Origin: Dichomitus squalens LYAD-421 SS1
Taxonomy: Eukaryota > Basidiomycota > Agaricomycetes > Polyporales > Polyporaceae
Assembly: GCF_000275845.1 (NCBI RefSeq)
Contig: NW_006766885.1
Coordinates: forward strand, 1,065,933-1,129,932
Length of the DNA: 64,000 nt
Direction of reading: 5' to 3'
The notes under the pieces are model-generated. The model did no database searches, was not told the origin of the DNA, and saw nothing but the letters and a program-made list of their open reading frames with translations. Both the position numbers and the translations under genes were made by a program. How positions within the stretch are numbered: the stretch's first letter is position 1; each line of letters starts with the position of its first letter. Of the stretch, positions 1 to 11,967 are shown piece after piece.

Positions 1-718
1 GAGTAACCCACTCACCTGTGTTGACGTGTACAGACAGCGATACCCTACCTGTTAGCGAGGCTCACGGTGAATGAGAGTACCGAGGACAGAAAGGGATGGT
101 GAAAGGAGGAAGAAAGGGCGCAGAGATGGGAGGTCGGCTTTCGCCCACTATATATAGAGCATTGCGAACACCGATGGCGTCATGGACGAAGGAGCTGGGG
201 ACGAGATCGTAAGAATGGATATGGTAGGATAACCGTCGGTCGGCACACAGGGAGGCATATATGTAATAGATGTGGATGGAACAGTATATATACATCGGAC
301 ACCGGTTTAATACTATCGATTGACGTCAAACGGCCCATTGTACATATAGAACGGCCCATTGTATATATAAAACGAGCCAATCGATGTATGAAACGAGCCA
401 TTTTAGACGCCGAGCTGTCATCCAAATCGCTCCGAAAAGACGGCATCAGACGGCAATAGCCAGCAATCTTTGGCAATAGGCGGGGTTTTCACTGGGCTTG
501 AGGATTTATATGGTCTGTTCATCGCTCTTTTACTTGCATTGTCATCTGGAACAGCCAAACAGGGCCGAGGAGCTACGTCACATTGTGACGAGACGTGCCT
601 TTGGTGGGGGTAATTCGGGCTCCGCCGACAGACTCGCCTCTTGACAAGAACGTTCATGTTCAACTTGCATCTGGACCAACTCGACCCTTTCGCAGACTCT
701 TCGCTCTGATTCTTTGTT
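1..718. other. Intergenic, upstream of first gene
   Basis: No coding region could be supported. Short frames occur on both strands but have no family motif and no plausible splice structure. The stretch contains AT-rich TATATA runs around 210-370 and one short direct repeat (listed separately). It probably holds the promoter of the gene starting at 719. Confidence 0.5.
330..370. repeat. Short tandem direct repeat
   Basis: Two near-identical 20-nt units lie side by side at 330-349 and 351-370, sharing ACGGCCCATTGTA followed by an ATATA tail. They are followed by two looser AAACGAGCCA copies near 372 and 391. They could be regulatory boxes for the gene at 719 or a small replication-slippage product; nothing in the sequence decides between these. 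Confidence 0.6.
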
Positions 719-3447
719 ATGCTATCGATCGCTTCTCCTCTCATCAAAGAGTATATTGATCGTGGCGTTCAAACGGACATGCTCTCTCGCAAGACCCCAA
801 CCCCTGAGATCCCACCATCTCCACGCGCAGACTCCCCATCTAACTCGCGTTCCGACGAATTGAGTACGGCCCTGTCGGCGTCTCTGCCACCCTCCGGACA
901 TTCGAGGACGACCACGCAGGATGAGAGCGCATATAGTCATAGCCAGACCGATGTCTCCTTCGAATCCGCGAGCTCCGCTGCTGATCGCTCTATGACCACC
1001 ACAACTCGAGCCTACAAAACGGATCTGGTCCCGGCCAACAGACCAACAACTCTTCTCATGAGGCAGCCATCGTTTCGAGTCGTGTCCCTACCTGAGGCGA
1101 CGCCAAAATTCCGCATGAAGACCGTTTTGGAAAAGAAGACCGCGCGGGTCGTATCCATGCCTGTCCCTCGCCGCGACCCAGCGTCGGACGGTCTCGACGC
1201 ACAAAGCATCGTCGGCGACCCATTCGGATCTGAGGACGAAGAGCGCACACGCGTCCGCGTACGTTCGCAGGCGACTGACGTTCCGCACACGCCGTCCATC
1301 CCATCCTCACCTGACTCTGTGGTAATCATCGCAAATACCAGTAACCAGCTTTCGACTGAATTTCTCAAACCGCGTGTAGACGAGGAGTCCGCGTCTGAGT
1401 CAGACAACGAAGGTGCCTATCCGTGGTTCGCTTGCGCATTCCCTTCGCTCATCCTCACGCAGGTTGGATCGCTTGGACTCAATCTCCTCCGCGCCCTATT
1501 CCTGCGCTGCACGGCCCACTGTCCCTTCCATATGCACGCTGTCCCTCGTAGGTATCCTCTCTTCTGTCGCGATACAGCCCCTCATGCAGCGTCCGTAGGG
1601 GTGCGGAAGGCACGATAATCGAGGAGCCGGATAGTCTACCTCGCGTCATATGGGGTTTGAATGGCGAAGCCACGAGCAACAAATCTCAAGTGAAGTCGGT
1701 ACATCCTCCACCCGCCTCAATCAAACCTGCCGCAGAGATTACAGGTGAAACGGCACGACCCGCTGTGAAGATTCAACATGCCAGTAAGCCTTCAATTGCT
1801 CAAGACATTCAAGCGTCGAGCGCCGCGCCTACCAATCGTGCAAGGCAAGATAATCACAACACGACGACTTCTCATCCGACCCATGCAGAGCTTCCGCGTC
1901 CGCCTGAGTTCATACTAAAGCACTCGGAGCCCATCGACCTCGGACGACTGATGGGGCATTCTCTTGAAAGGAACTACGTGGAAGTTGTGCCTGATGGCGC
2001 CTTGCCGAGCCCGCGGTGGCAACCTTCATACGCCAGCGATCTTCCAACTCCAGAACTGGTCCATGACATCAGTCCCGAACTTCAGGCCGCGCTTTTCGCC
2101 CAAGATCGTTTTAGGAGCCACGGACTAACCACGCCATCTTGGGGTTCCTCTAGTGACATACATGGACTCTCGAATACCTCTCTTCCTGCCTCCTCATCTT
2201 CTGGTTCTCTCTTAGAGTCACTCAAATCTTCTCGGTCACCTATTCTGTTGGAAGAGCTCGCGTCTCAGCATTTACCTCACTCTCAGGGGCTGGCTTCTCG
2301 CACGTCTGCGCTGGACATCGCTCAGAGCTACCGTCAGCAACAACTTCAAGGTATTCTGCCTACCCCTCCGGAGACTACCTCGCCTATCTGGTCGTCTACG
2401 TTCTCTCCCTACCAAAGCGGGATGCTGTCTCCGGAACTACTTGCTGCCGCTGCTTTGTCTCAAATGAATTCGACTTATCTTTCCTCGCAGGCTATACCAT
2501 CGCGTCTAGAGCATCTGCTGAGAGCTGTTCCTAATGCTCTTGGTACAACCGGTCTAAGTGCTCGTAACGCTGCCCTGGGTCCCTTGTCTCCGGCGGCTCA
2601 CATCACCGGCATTCATGGCCAGAAGATCCCTCCTCGTCTAGCTGCGGAATATGCTCGTCGTCGCACTCTCCCGGACCCATACCCGACAAATGCCCAGCTT
2701 CACGACTATGTCCTCCCATACTCGTCATCGGTACGCGGCAGTAACTATTCGCCTACTATGCCAAAGGCGCCTCCGAATACGCCCTATGGCAGCGCCCCGC
2801 CGTATGGGCTCCGACGAGTAGATGCGGCTCCTATGACACAACCGTCGTTCTCGGCTGCGCCTTCCTCTCCGAGCTCCGCGCGGGAATTGCAGAACACTGG
2901 GCTACCTCAGCATATCCGGTCGGTCCCTCTCAGCAGGCTGGTTCAACGTCGGCTTTCCACTGTGCCCGAAGAGGACTATGCTTCTAGTGTCGACGCCGGG
3001 CGGATGCCGCCTGCGCCGGGGCGCGCTAGCGCACAAGGAACCGCTGGTAAGGGCTCTGGCCTGCATCTGTTCCTTTCGTCAACTGGCCGCGCGAGTGTCA
3101 ACGCCGCCCCCTCGGACATGTTGGGCGACCATGTCAGAGCGCGTTACGACGTGGGTGACATGGGAGTCTCTGCAGACAAAACGCGCACCATCACTCCCGG
3201 AGTGAAGCTGCCGGGCGTCCCAAGGAAGGGACACGGCCCGGTCGTTAGCAGAGAAGCACAGGTCGTCAAAGAAGTTTCTGGTCGCCAGGGCAGCAACAAC
3301 ACAAACATTGACGGTGGGAGACGGGGAGAAGGCGTTCGGGGTAGAGGCCACAGACGCGGCGGGCGGGGTAGAAAGGGCCGAGGCGGGCACGCGAATGGGG
3401 TTCATGGCGCGGAGCGCGTGGATGGCGGGCTCGTGGTGAAGTCTTGA
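719..3447 (+). CDS. Large disordered Ser/Pro-rich protein with RGG-type tail
   Basis: I do not recognise the family. The model joins three exons, 719-1412, 1463-1547 and 1599-3447, with 50- and 51-nt introns that keep frame, giving about 876 residues. The reading between 1599 and 1656 is coherent and joins smoothly to the long downstream frame, which supports splicing rather than two genes. The protein is rich in Ser, Pro and Thr with many SP/TP sites in the first 230 residues. The middle has repeated short hydrophobic stretches. The C-terminus, about the last 50 residues, is a Gly-Arg block (RGRGHRRGGRGRKGRGG), a type that commonly binds RNA or is methylated on arginine. No catalytic motif or membrane segment is seen. 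An RNA-associated or regulatory role is inference only. Confidence 0.6.
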
Positions 3448-3953
3448 AAGGTCAAGGGTAAACTTGGTACGTGAGTCGAGCTGCCTTCGGAGCCGGGAGC
3501 TGCGCTGAGGAAAGAACCTAAATTCAACTACAGGTTCCGCAGCCAGCAGCAATGATTGGTGTTCTCCCGGTCTGGAGTGTTTCCGGCTTCGCCTGGTTTG
3601 AACGCGTGTAGCGCAATGTTTTATCGATTCGCTAGAATTGGATTCGGGGCAAGAACTGTATAGTACCCGCATGGGATCTGCACCTGGTGAATCGATGCGT
3701 TAGCGAGCAATGTGTGAGGGCGTGCAGTCGAGGCCGTCGGTGTCTATACGCATGCGTGTCCGCCGCCTGGGCGGGGCGAGGGGGACAGCGTGCCGGGTGG
3801 TCATCTGGTGGGATCTCCGTGGGCGGGCGGCGATATGAGACCCGACGATGTGCCCGAGCCACGTGGGCTGGGCTGCTCAGCTAGACGCCTGGATGTCCTA
3901 AAGCCGTTGCGAGCTTCAGTCCGCGACCATCGTCCTCCTCACCGTCCGACACG
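3448..3953. other. Intergenic between RGG-tailed gene and MAPKK gene
   Basis: About 500 nt with only short overlapping frames on both strands. It presumably holds the terminator of the upstream gene and the promoter of the MAPKK gene. No specific site is recognised. Confidence 0.5.
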
Positions 3954-5949
3954 ATGCAGTCGCTTCATCCCAGCCCCGCCAGGCCGATCGGGCCTCGTTC
4001 ACTCCACCGTCCGGCCTCTCCTCACCCGTTTCCTGAGGTCACCCCTCTCAACATCCGCCCCAAGGCGGTTAGGGAACAGTCCACGGGATCTAGTCTTCTC
4101 TCGCCTCCTTCGAATGGCTCACCGTCGCGCTCAACCACACCCACTCTATCTGTTCCCACACCAAGCATCATGCCAGGTTCTTCTCCTCGGCGAAAAATTG
4201 CGTTCCCCAAGCTCAACTTTGAAGGCATCAGCCTTGGAGCTGGTCCCGCTTTTCAAGGGATTGGTGGCCCCCAGCCCCATAACTCGCCGCAGCAAGCCTT
4301 CCATTCACACCCGACTGGCGACAGCGAGCCCACGATCCGCCCTCCGGACCACACGATCTCGCCTCAGAACCCGCCCCCGCAGGCGTTGTCGATGGACGAC
4401 CTCCGGCAGACAGTCGAGGAATTTGACCAGTGGTCCGACGATACACTCGAGGAGCTGGCCCGACTGGGCGAGGGCGCGGGCGGCGCGGTGTACAAGGTGC
4501 GCGACCGCCGGACGAACGTGGTGATGGCGCGCAAAGCGATCACGACGCTCGAGGCCCCAATGAAACAGCTGCTGCGTGAGATCAGGATCACGTCGAGCAC
4601 CGAGCACGCCAACATTGTGCACTTCTACGGCGCGTACATCAGCCCGAGCAGCAGCGAGGTCAAGGTGCTGATGGAGTACTGCGAGGGCGGCTCGCTCGAG
4701 TCCGTCGGGAAGCGCATGCGCGAGATCGGCGGCAGGGTCGGCGAGAAGGTCGCTGGGCGGCTTGCAGAAGGGGTGCGTAACGCTTTTCTGTCGTCTCTTC
4801 TGTGCGTTATGTTTCGTCGCCCCGTTTGGGGTGTGCCAGCTGCGAGGCGTTTGGTCGTCGTGGGGCACGTACTCCCCTGTAACTCTCGCCGTGCTGCGTT
4901 GATTCAATGCGCTGCGTCGCGCGTCTTGTGTGGGACGTTTGATCGGATTTGACTGACTGATAGTTCGGGGCCGTGTTCGCATTGCAGATCCTTCAAGGAC
5001 TCGCGTATCTGCACTCGCGGAAGACCATCCACAGAGATATCAAGCCACCCAACATCCTCTTGACGCGCGAGGGAGTTGTCAAGCTCGCAGACTTCGGTGT
5101 TTCCGGCGAGTTGATTAACTCTGTCGCGGGGACGTTCACTGGAACTAGTCTCTACATGGCTGTGAGTGTCCTGCCGCCAGACATGACTACATGAGCTGCC
5201 TTTGCTGACACACACGCCTCTGTCTGCTTCTTGCGGTTCTATTCTTGATCGCGTTGTGTCCTGCATAGCCGGAACGCCTGTCCGGCAACGATTACACCAT
5301 TCGATCAGACGTCTGGTCGACTGGCATTACCCTCCTCGAGCTCGTCACAAACCGGTTCCCGTTCCCTACAGATCTCGCGGCGATCGAGCTCATGATGTAC
5401 ATTATCCAGAACGAGGTGCGTGGTTCTTTCGTGCATATCCCTAGCACTGCCGTTTGCTGAGCTTTATTTGACGTTTCTTCTCCCGCGTTGCTGTTGCGCT
5501 TCCCACGTTCAGCCACCTGAGCTTGAAGATGAGGAAGGCATCGTGTACAGCGCCGAGATGAAGGACTTCATCAAGAAGACGTGAGCAGTTGCGTCAACGC
5601 AGACCACATCGTACATGCTGATTTTGGTCTATCTTGTAGGCTTACTCGAGACCCTAATGTCCGCCCCTCACCAAAGGAGATGCTGGAACATCCTTGGATC
5701 GTCAGCGTCATGCAGCACAAACTTGATATGGCTTATTGGATGCGCAAGGTCTGGGGCTGGCCAAGGGACCGGAAAAAGGGCGATGGGTGAGTCAGGTCGG
5801 CACGAGCGGACTATATGCAGTGACGTCCTGACATCTCACCAAGTAGCCACACATCATTGTCGCGTCCCAGTTCTAGCCGGAGCGAGCGTCCCTCATTGGA
5901 CGCATCGATGGCAAGCTTATCTATTAACGGCTCAGGTTCCGAGGCGTAG
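3954..5949 (+). CDS. MKK2: MAP kinase kinase, Mkk1/2 type (cell-wall-integrity pathway)
   Basis: A dual-specificity kinase that would phosphorylate the Slt2/Mpk1-type MAP kinase in the cytoplasm. Exons: 3954-4772, 4988-5161, 5269-5415, 5513-5580, 5640-5786 and 5847-5949; the last intron removes an in-frame TGA and adds about 35 residues. The first 150 residues are Ser/Pro-rich. The kinase domain then shows the Gly loop [11 protein letters not shown], the lysine in [19 protein letters not shown], and the activation loop [18 protein letters not shown] before YMAPERLSG. The motif FTGTS-YMAPER is what separates Mkk1/2 from the Pbs2 and Ste7 classes. The domain ends with HPWI and a WGWP tail typical of fungal Mkk. 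The first intron is unusually long for this window (215 nt). The start ATG at 3954 is the first in frame before the conserved region; the N-terminus is the least certain part. Confidence 0.92.
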
Positions 5950-6361
5950 TTCGTTCGTTATCATGTCGTATCGTGCATTCTCCCATCTCCTGTCTGCCTT
6001 TACCCACCCCAGTCTCGTCGCCTTGGACAATGTGCAAAGTCTTGGAGCGCGTGTTGTGTTCACCTCCGTGTACCACCCGTATCTCTGTCCGCAATTTTGG
6101 CTGATTCCGCTCTCCTTTGTTTGCTTCCCCGTTGCCAGTCTAGTGTCTGTCTTACATATGTCTCCGTCTGTTTGGTGCCTGTCGTGTCCGTTCAAGTTCC
6201 TCCCACGCTCTGTCTTCTGTCATACATAACGCCTACCAATTGCTAGCTCCTGACCTGCGCAGAACAACCTACTTGTAACGATAGACGCAATATCATTCCG
6301 GGGTTCATTCGGTGTGCGGTGATAACTTCAGTTCTGTCTCTGCTGAAGCTGTATTAAGCAT
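5950..6361. other. Intergenic between MAPKK gene and tRNA
   Basis: About 410 nt, pyrimidine-rich on the plus strand, probably 3' UTR of the kinase gene and 5' flank of the tRNA. No gene seen. Confidence 0.5.
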
Positions 6362-6454
6362 GGCAGTGTAGCCAAGTGGTTACGGCGTCACGTTTAGGCA
6401 TTGTTCCAAAACCGTGATGGGTTTCCCGCGCGAGTTCGAATCTCGTCACTGTCA
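6362..6454 (+). tRNA. tRNA-Leu (anticodon UAG) with 13-nt intron
   Basis: Folds by eye into a complete type II tRNA. The acceptor stem is 6362-6368 paired with 6447-6453, with discriminator A at 6454. A-box-like TAGCCAAGTGG and B box GTTCGAATC are present. The anticodon stem TCACG/CGTGA encloses a 20-nt loop; taking the canonical position after base 37, the intron is 6399-6411 and the anticodon is TAG at 6395-6397, read as Leu (CUA codons). G37 and discriminator A fit leucine. The variable arm GGG-TTT-CCC makes a three-pair stem, as expected for Leu. Transcription is by Pol III with internal promoters; it sits between two Pol II genes on the same strand. Confidence 0.93.
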
Positions 6455-6464
6455 AAATGTGGTA

Positions 6465-6469
6465 TTTTT
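6465..6469 (+). terminator. Pol III T-run terminator of tRNA-Leu
   Basis: A run of five T lies 11 nt after the tRNA 3' end, followed by a second run of four T. This is the usual RNA polymerase III stop signal. Confidence 0.75.
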
Positions 6470-6581
6470 GTTTTGGCAACTTGGGGCGACTTGGGCGGCC
6501 AGATGCTTACCTCAGTGGCAAGTGTTGTGGCTCCAGCCCCGGCTTAGCCTTGACTGCATACGTCCACAACTGTTCCTCAAC

Positions 6582-8547
6582 ATGGCTTCTGCTTCTGGTG
6601 CGTCTCCTGCGCTGCATCCAGCTTCATCCATCTTGCTCAAACTTTGTTGTTTCATCAGCCACTGGAAAGTTGTCTCGTGAGGAGTTTCGACGGCAGAAAG
6701 ACCTCGATGCGGCGCGGAAGGCTGGTACTGCCCCGGCAGCCCTCGATGAGGAAGGGAAAGCCATCAACCCTCACATTCCTCGTAGGTGTACCTTGCTAGT
6801 AGTTGGAATGCTCCTGGGAGGCTTACTTGCTGCTCCCAGAATACATTGCTCAAGTGCCATGGTATCTCGACACCGGCAAACCCACTCTGAGCCATCAGCG
6901 CATGCCCGACTACGACCGCTCCGCCGACAAGCTCGACAACTGGTACGACCGCGGCGCGAAGGCGGGGCCCGCCGCGAAAAAGTATCGCAAGGGCGCGTGC
7001 GAGAACTGCGGTGCGATGACGCACAAGCGGCAGGACTGCCTCGAGCGGCCGCGCAAGAAGGGCGCAAAGTTCACCAACAGGGACATCGCGCCGGACGAGG
7101 TCATCCAGGACGTTGCGTCGGGCTACGATGCGAAGCGCGACCGCTGGAACGGGTACGACCCCGCGGAGCACAAACGTGTGTACGACGAGTACGCGGCGGT
7201 CGAGGCGGCGAGGCAGAAGCTCAGGGAAGAGGAGATCGACAAGCGGACGACAACGGACCTCGCGGCGGTGCGGAAGGTGGCGAAGGCGGGGAAGGAGAAG
7301 GCTGAGGGGAAGGACGACGATTTTGGGAGCAGCGAGGACGAAGACGAGGATCAGGACAAGTATGCGGAGAGCGCGGACGCGGTGGGCCAGAAGCTGGACA
7401 CGAAGACGCGGATCACAGTGCGGAACCTGCGTATTCGTGAGGATACCGCGAAGTACCTCATCAACCTGGACCCGTCAAGTGCATACTACGACCCCAAGAC
7501 TCGTTCTATGCGCGAGAATCCGAACAAGGGCGTTCCACCAGAGGAGGTGCGTCTTTCATATGGTATCTCTATCTCTTCCCTTCCTTATGCGAGTATAGTC
7601 AAAATTCGCGGGCGAGAACTTCTTGCGCTCTTCCGGCGAGGCTCCCGAGGTGCAGAAGCTTCAGCTGTTCGCATGGAACGCTGCGGCGCGGGGAAACGAC
7701 GTCCACGTGAACGCACTCCCGACACAGGGCCAGTTACTGCACTTGCAATACGTCAAAAAGAAGGAAGAGCTCAAGGACACTACGAAAGTCAGCATCCTCG
7801 CGAAGTACGGCGGAGAGGAGTACCTGCAGAAGGCACCGAAGGAGCTGCTGCAGGGTCAGACGGAGGAGTACGTGGAATACTCTCGGACGGGCCAGGTCAT
7901 CAAGGGCAAGGAGCGGGCCAAGACAAGGTCAAAGTATCCAGAGGATGGTGTGTGTGCTTCGCCTCGACATTCCGAGGCCGAAGTATTGACAATATCTCCC
8001 GTTAGTCTACGTCAACAACCATACTGCCGTGTGGGGTTCGTGGTATGATGTTGCTACGGGCATATGGGGCTACGCATGCTGTCACTCCTCTATACACATG
8101 TCGTACTGCACGGGCGAGGCAGGTATTGAGGCGGCGCACGCATCTAGTGCACAGCAGCTCTTGGAGTCCGCGCCGCCCTCATCCTCCATGCCACCACCGC
8201 CCGTGCCTTCAAGCAGCGTTGACGAACGCAAGAAGAAGGCCGAGGAGCTATTCTCGAAGAAGCGGCTGGGCGAGGGTGACCTCTCGCTCGACCACGACAA
8301 GCTTTCAAAAGCCCTTAGCGAGGAACGGAAACGGAAGGCTAGGGGAGATGACGATGACGACCGCGGAGGGAAGAAGCCAAAGGGAGGTCTGGGCAAGAGC
8401 TATGAGGTGTCGGAGGAAGAGCTCGGTAAGTTCATTCTGCTGCTGTCTTCCATCTCCTCTTGCTTATCGCGGTTTGCAGAGGCGTACCGGATGAACCGGC
8501 GGATGACTGAGGACCCGATGGCTAACTATGTGGACACGGAGGCCTGA
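6582..8547 (+). CDS. SLU7: Pre-mRNA splicing factor SLU7
   Basis: Second-step splicing factor that helps select the 3' splice site in the spliceosome. Six exons: 6582-6597, 6659-6781, 6840-7546, 7599-7947, 8006-8425 and 8480-8547, for 560 residues. All junctions keep frame and restore family signatures: [15 protein letters not shown] across exons 2-3, and [15 protein letters not shown] across exons 4-5. The zinc knuckle [14 protein letters not shown] lies at about residue 110. Long Lys/Glu-rich coiled regions and a Lys-rich nuclear-type C-terminus follow. The first exon codes only MASAS plus one base, a common design in this genome. It begins about 110 nt after the tRNA terminator, so the promoter must be very compact or overlap the tRNA gene. 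Confidence 0.96.
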
Positions 8548-9396
8548 GAGGGACAGTGTACCGATATGTCGCTGCTGTACGTTACTTACTGGTTTGGTTT
8601 CATTGTATGATTGAACTGCGATGTCTGCCAAGACTGTTGTCTTCATGTCATCTTCTTCCTCACCGCTATATCATCTCCCCACCCTGACTCCTACGAGTTC
8701 CCTTGCGAAGCAAAAGTACCCAGCCGCATCCACGATATCGAGGCTTGGGAAATTGACTGCTTGTATATAATGGTATGCAGATAAGTGCAAGCGCGTCCGC
8801 ATGAGGATATGGCCTACCTAAAGCCCGAGCCGTGAATATCACGGACGGGCTCTCCATTTCATCTGCCAGGCACCAAGTAACGCGGCTGCGGCGCTCATAC
8901 GACGCTCGCATTCTTCATCAGTACTCAGCACATACTTGGCATAAATCTGCGCCCTTGGCGGCATTTGATTCCCAAGCTCCTGGAGGCTCACCGACGCAAT
9001 GCTCGGAGCCCCGGCTAGTGGCATCCACCTTCGATCGGCCCAGAGCCACTACGCCCAGCACAGGCGACAAAGGAGGCGCGTCCCATCCTCTTTGCTCGAG
9101 ATAGCACGTACACATTCCTTGCCAAGTACGGAGGAGCAATGATACGACCGCCTCACATCAACGTAACCGTCATGTCGGCCTCGCTCCCGAGTCAGATATG
9201 CTGACGTGCGAGGACTGCACCGGATAACCCCTCATCGTGCTCCCGTGATGGTTCGATCAGTCCGGCCGAACGCAGATCTTCCCTGATCTTCCACGCGAAC
9301 GTTTGGTTGTTTAGGGCCTCAAAACATGAACGACGGGCTCGAGCCTCTCCTTTGCGCCTGCCACGTTCCCCCTTGGAAGCCCCTCCATGAACGAGT
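8548..9396. other. Intergenic with possible decayed minus-strand coding pieces
   Basis: No complete gene. Two minus-strand frames read like protein: 9024-8839, with SLQELGNQMPPRAQIYAKYV and an Ala-rich helix-like end, and 9467-9192, with TFAWKIREDLRSAGL. They sit in different frames, have no common splice structure that I can build, and match no family I know. They may be remnants or chance. Confidence 0.3.
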
Positions 9397-10991
9397 ATGC
9401 TACTGGTTCCCGTGGCCGCCCTGGAGCTACGGCCAGCTGCAAACCTCAATGAGCTTGCACTGAACACGACCGAATATTACGCCGCCGACTTTCCTTACGC
9501 GGTTCTGGATGTTGCTCTGTCTAGCGTTCTCTTTGGTACGTCGCGGCGCGCATTGTCCGGGTCAATATAGTCTGAATTTGTGGACAGGGGTGTTGACGTC
9601 GCTAGTCTTTGTCGCGCTGATCTTCCTGACGTACGTGCCCTTGCTACCTACTTTGTCGTGGACTACGAAGACCTGATTTTGGCCTTCATTTAGCCAGAGA
9701 GGACTAGCACATACGGCTGTGAGGATCCTCCTCCCTAGCACGCTGCTGCTATATGGGTCGACGGCACTCTATATGGCTGGGCTGGCGAGCTACGTTGTCA
9801 GCGTCAACCGTCTGGTCACCAAGGCCCAGCGCAATCTCTTCTCCGACTCTTTCAGCGACGCAGACATCAGCGCGTTCCGGGACGACATACTCAAGCAATC
9901 ATGGATGATGACAGCAGCTCTCGGCATGAATGTATGGCGACCTTGCCGTAGTGTGGCCTTGAAATTAGTAACTAACCTAATGCCTAGATCCTGATCGGCG
10001 ATAGCATTGTCTGGTGGCGTGCCTGCGTGCTGTGGAAAAACAGGGTCGTGTACTGCGTTGGTCCGCTCCTGATCATGCTCGTATTCGGTGCGTAGCGCAT
10101 AGTATTTTATGGTGATGTCTCGAGCTCATTCGTTTCTAGCTTTTGGAGTCAAGGCGCTATCCGGTGTAGAGACCTGCACGAGTCCCTGCCGACAGCCGGA
10201 AATGCTTTTGCCGAACGGTGCTTTCACCGACGTGTGCGCCATCCTATCGCTCGCCGTCAACGCTATCGCAACGATCCTGATTGGGCATAAGGCATGGTGG
10301 GTGCGAATGTTCCTACTCGACCCGCCGCGTGTCCAGCGCGTCGTGTCGCGCATCTCAATGGCTGACGTCGTGCTTGGGCAGGGTATACCGACGCGTTCTG
10401 CGAGGACAACTTGGCCGCGGTCGCAGCAAGATGCGCGCGATGAAGGCGCTCGCGCTCCTCGTGGAATCGGGTATGATATACTGTATTCTTTTGGTACGTG
10501 CCACATCTCGAAGGCTCGAGCACGAGCTCTCCGCTGACCGACCGCACGCGCGCGTCCCCACAGATCATTGTCGTCATATACGAAGCGAGCTCGGCGTTTT
10601 TCGTCTCGCCCGACGTGCATCAGAACGGCTTCCTCGACACAGTCGCGTACTATACGTACGCGTGTTTCATCCCTGTCATAGTGAGCGTCCGGTCATGGCA
10701 CTTTGCGCCCCGCTGGCTGACTATGGCTGACATGTGCCGCCGTGCGCCCAGGCCATCTATCCAGTGCTCATCATCGTCATTGTCGCGCTCAACTGGTCGC
10801 CCATTGAACACAGCATGACACAAGTCAACATGACCGGTCATGGAGCTCCCGGCTCTCCTCATGACGCTCGCGATCACGAGGGTTTCACGATGAGCACTGT
10901 GGTCATGACAGATACCCTACACTCTCAATATACCCAGGACGATGTGATCGAGGATCCTCGACAGAAGGATATAGAAGCGGCTAGGTCGTAG
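9397..10991 (+). CDS. Multi-pass (about seven-TM) membrane protein, paralogue A
   Basis: Eight exons: 9397-9535, 9588-9630, 9694-9931, 9988-10087, 10140-10296, 10382-10493, 10564-10680 and 10752-10991, giving 381 residues. Hydrophobic segments appear in order near VLDVALSSVLFG, SLVFVALIFL, ILLPSTLLLYGSTALYMAGL, GPLLIMLVFG, AILSLAVNAIATILIG, LALLVESGMIYCILL, and the pair YYTYACFIPVI/AIYPVLIIVIVAL. Signature motifs are ILIGDSIVWWRACVLW, GHKAW and LVESG. These are familiar from large sets of uncharacterised Agaricomycete membrane proteins, some of which resemble receptors; no function is established to my knowledge. An N-glycosylation site (NTT) lies before TM1. Its closest relative in the window is the tail-to-tail copy at 11968-13514. 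The start ATG was chosen because it opens the same LELR/VELR region as that copy. Confidence 0.8.
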
Positions 10992-11967
10992 CCTCAGTCT
11001 GCGGGCCGTTCGAGGCAGAATGAGTTGAGATGACGGGCTGCGACCGCTGGGTCCGCTATCACAGCTGCGCAAGGAGCTCGATCTGTGCGTGGACACCATA
11101 TGGCTGGCTGCGATGCGCCGCTTGGCCCTCTGGTCCTGGAACGTGTAATCACCCACGTAATCTCTCGACCAGCGGCACCATCGTACGAGTACGATCAGTG
11201 ATCTTTCCTTCCGCCGAGTTCAACGGTCATTTCACCGCTACGTATGTCTGCACTGCTCCATGTACTCTATATGACCGTTCGCGGCCGCGAACGCTGATGA
11301 CTAGTAGATGTTGTTTGTTCACTAGCTGCTTACGGGGCTGCTGCATTGCCGCGCACTTGACTGGTATTGACATCCCATTGTTCAGCTGCATGCTTTGGTA
11401 GCAACCTCAATCAGAACAGACCCAGACCCTCAACATGATGGCACCCTTCCCGCGCGCTGTTTTGTCTACCTAAGACTCAGTAGAGCTCTAAAATTCTAAG
11501 ATCCTGCGACCTCGAGTTACTCAAGACTTTATTCCCGTGGAGGCATCCCTTCCTGATCCGCAGAACTCAGAGGTGACGCTGAGACCAAGATAGGGAGAAA
11601 GGCAGGAGCGTTACGTCGTTTAGCGTAAGCCGATGGCTAACCGTCGCAGCAGTGCAGCGGATGCCAACTGCCACGCAGGTTCCGCAACACCGCATATATG
11701 CGGCGAAACTCGGGGGAAAGATGTAATCTCGCATCGCGAGAGTATTGGGAGCCTCTGTTGTCAAGATGGACAGGTCGGCGGGGGTGTTTAACGTTTCATG
11801 TCTGCAACCTAGCGCTCTAGTGATCGAGAATTAGAGTTTATGCCTTCTGGACCGCACGCTGCGGTCCTCGCGGAGACAAGCCTAGTATCGTGGCAAGAGA
11901 GAGGAACTTGTAGTAGAGTACCGCATCCCTGATCCTGAGTGGTTATGAATTTGGGTGGAGTAAGTAT
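10992..11967. other. Convergent intergenic region between the paralogues
   Basis: About 980 nt between the stop codons of the two facing membrane-protein genes. It should hold both 3' UTRs and terminators. Only short unsupported frames are seen, and no inverted repeat was noticed by eye. Confidence 0.5.
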
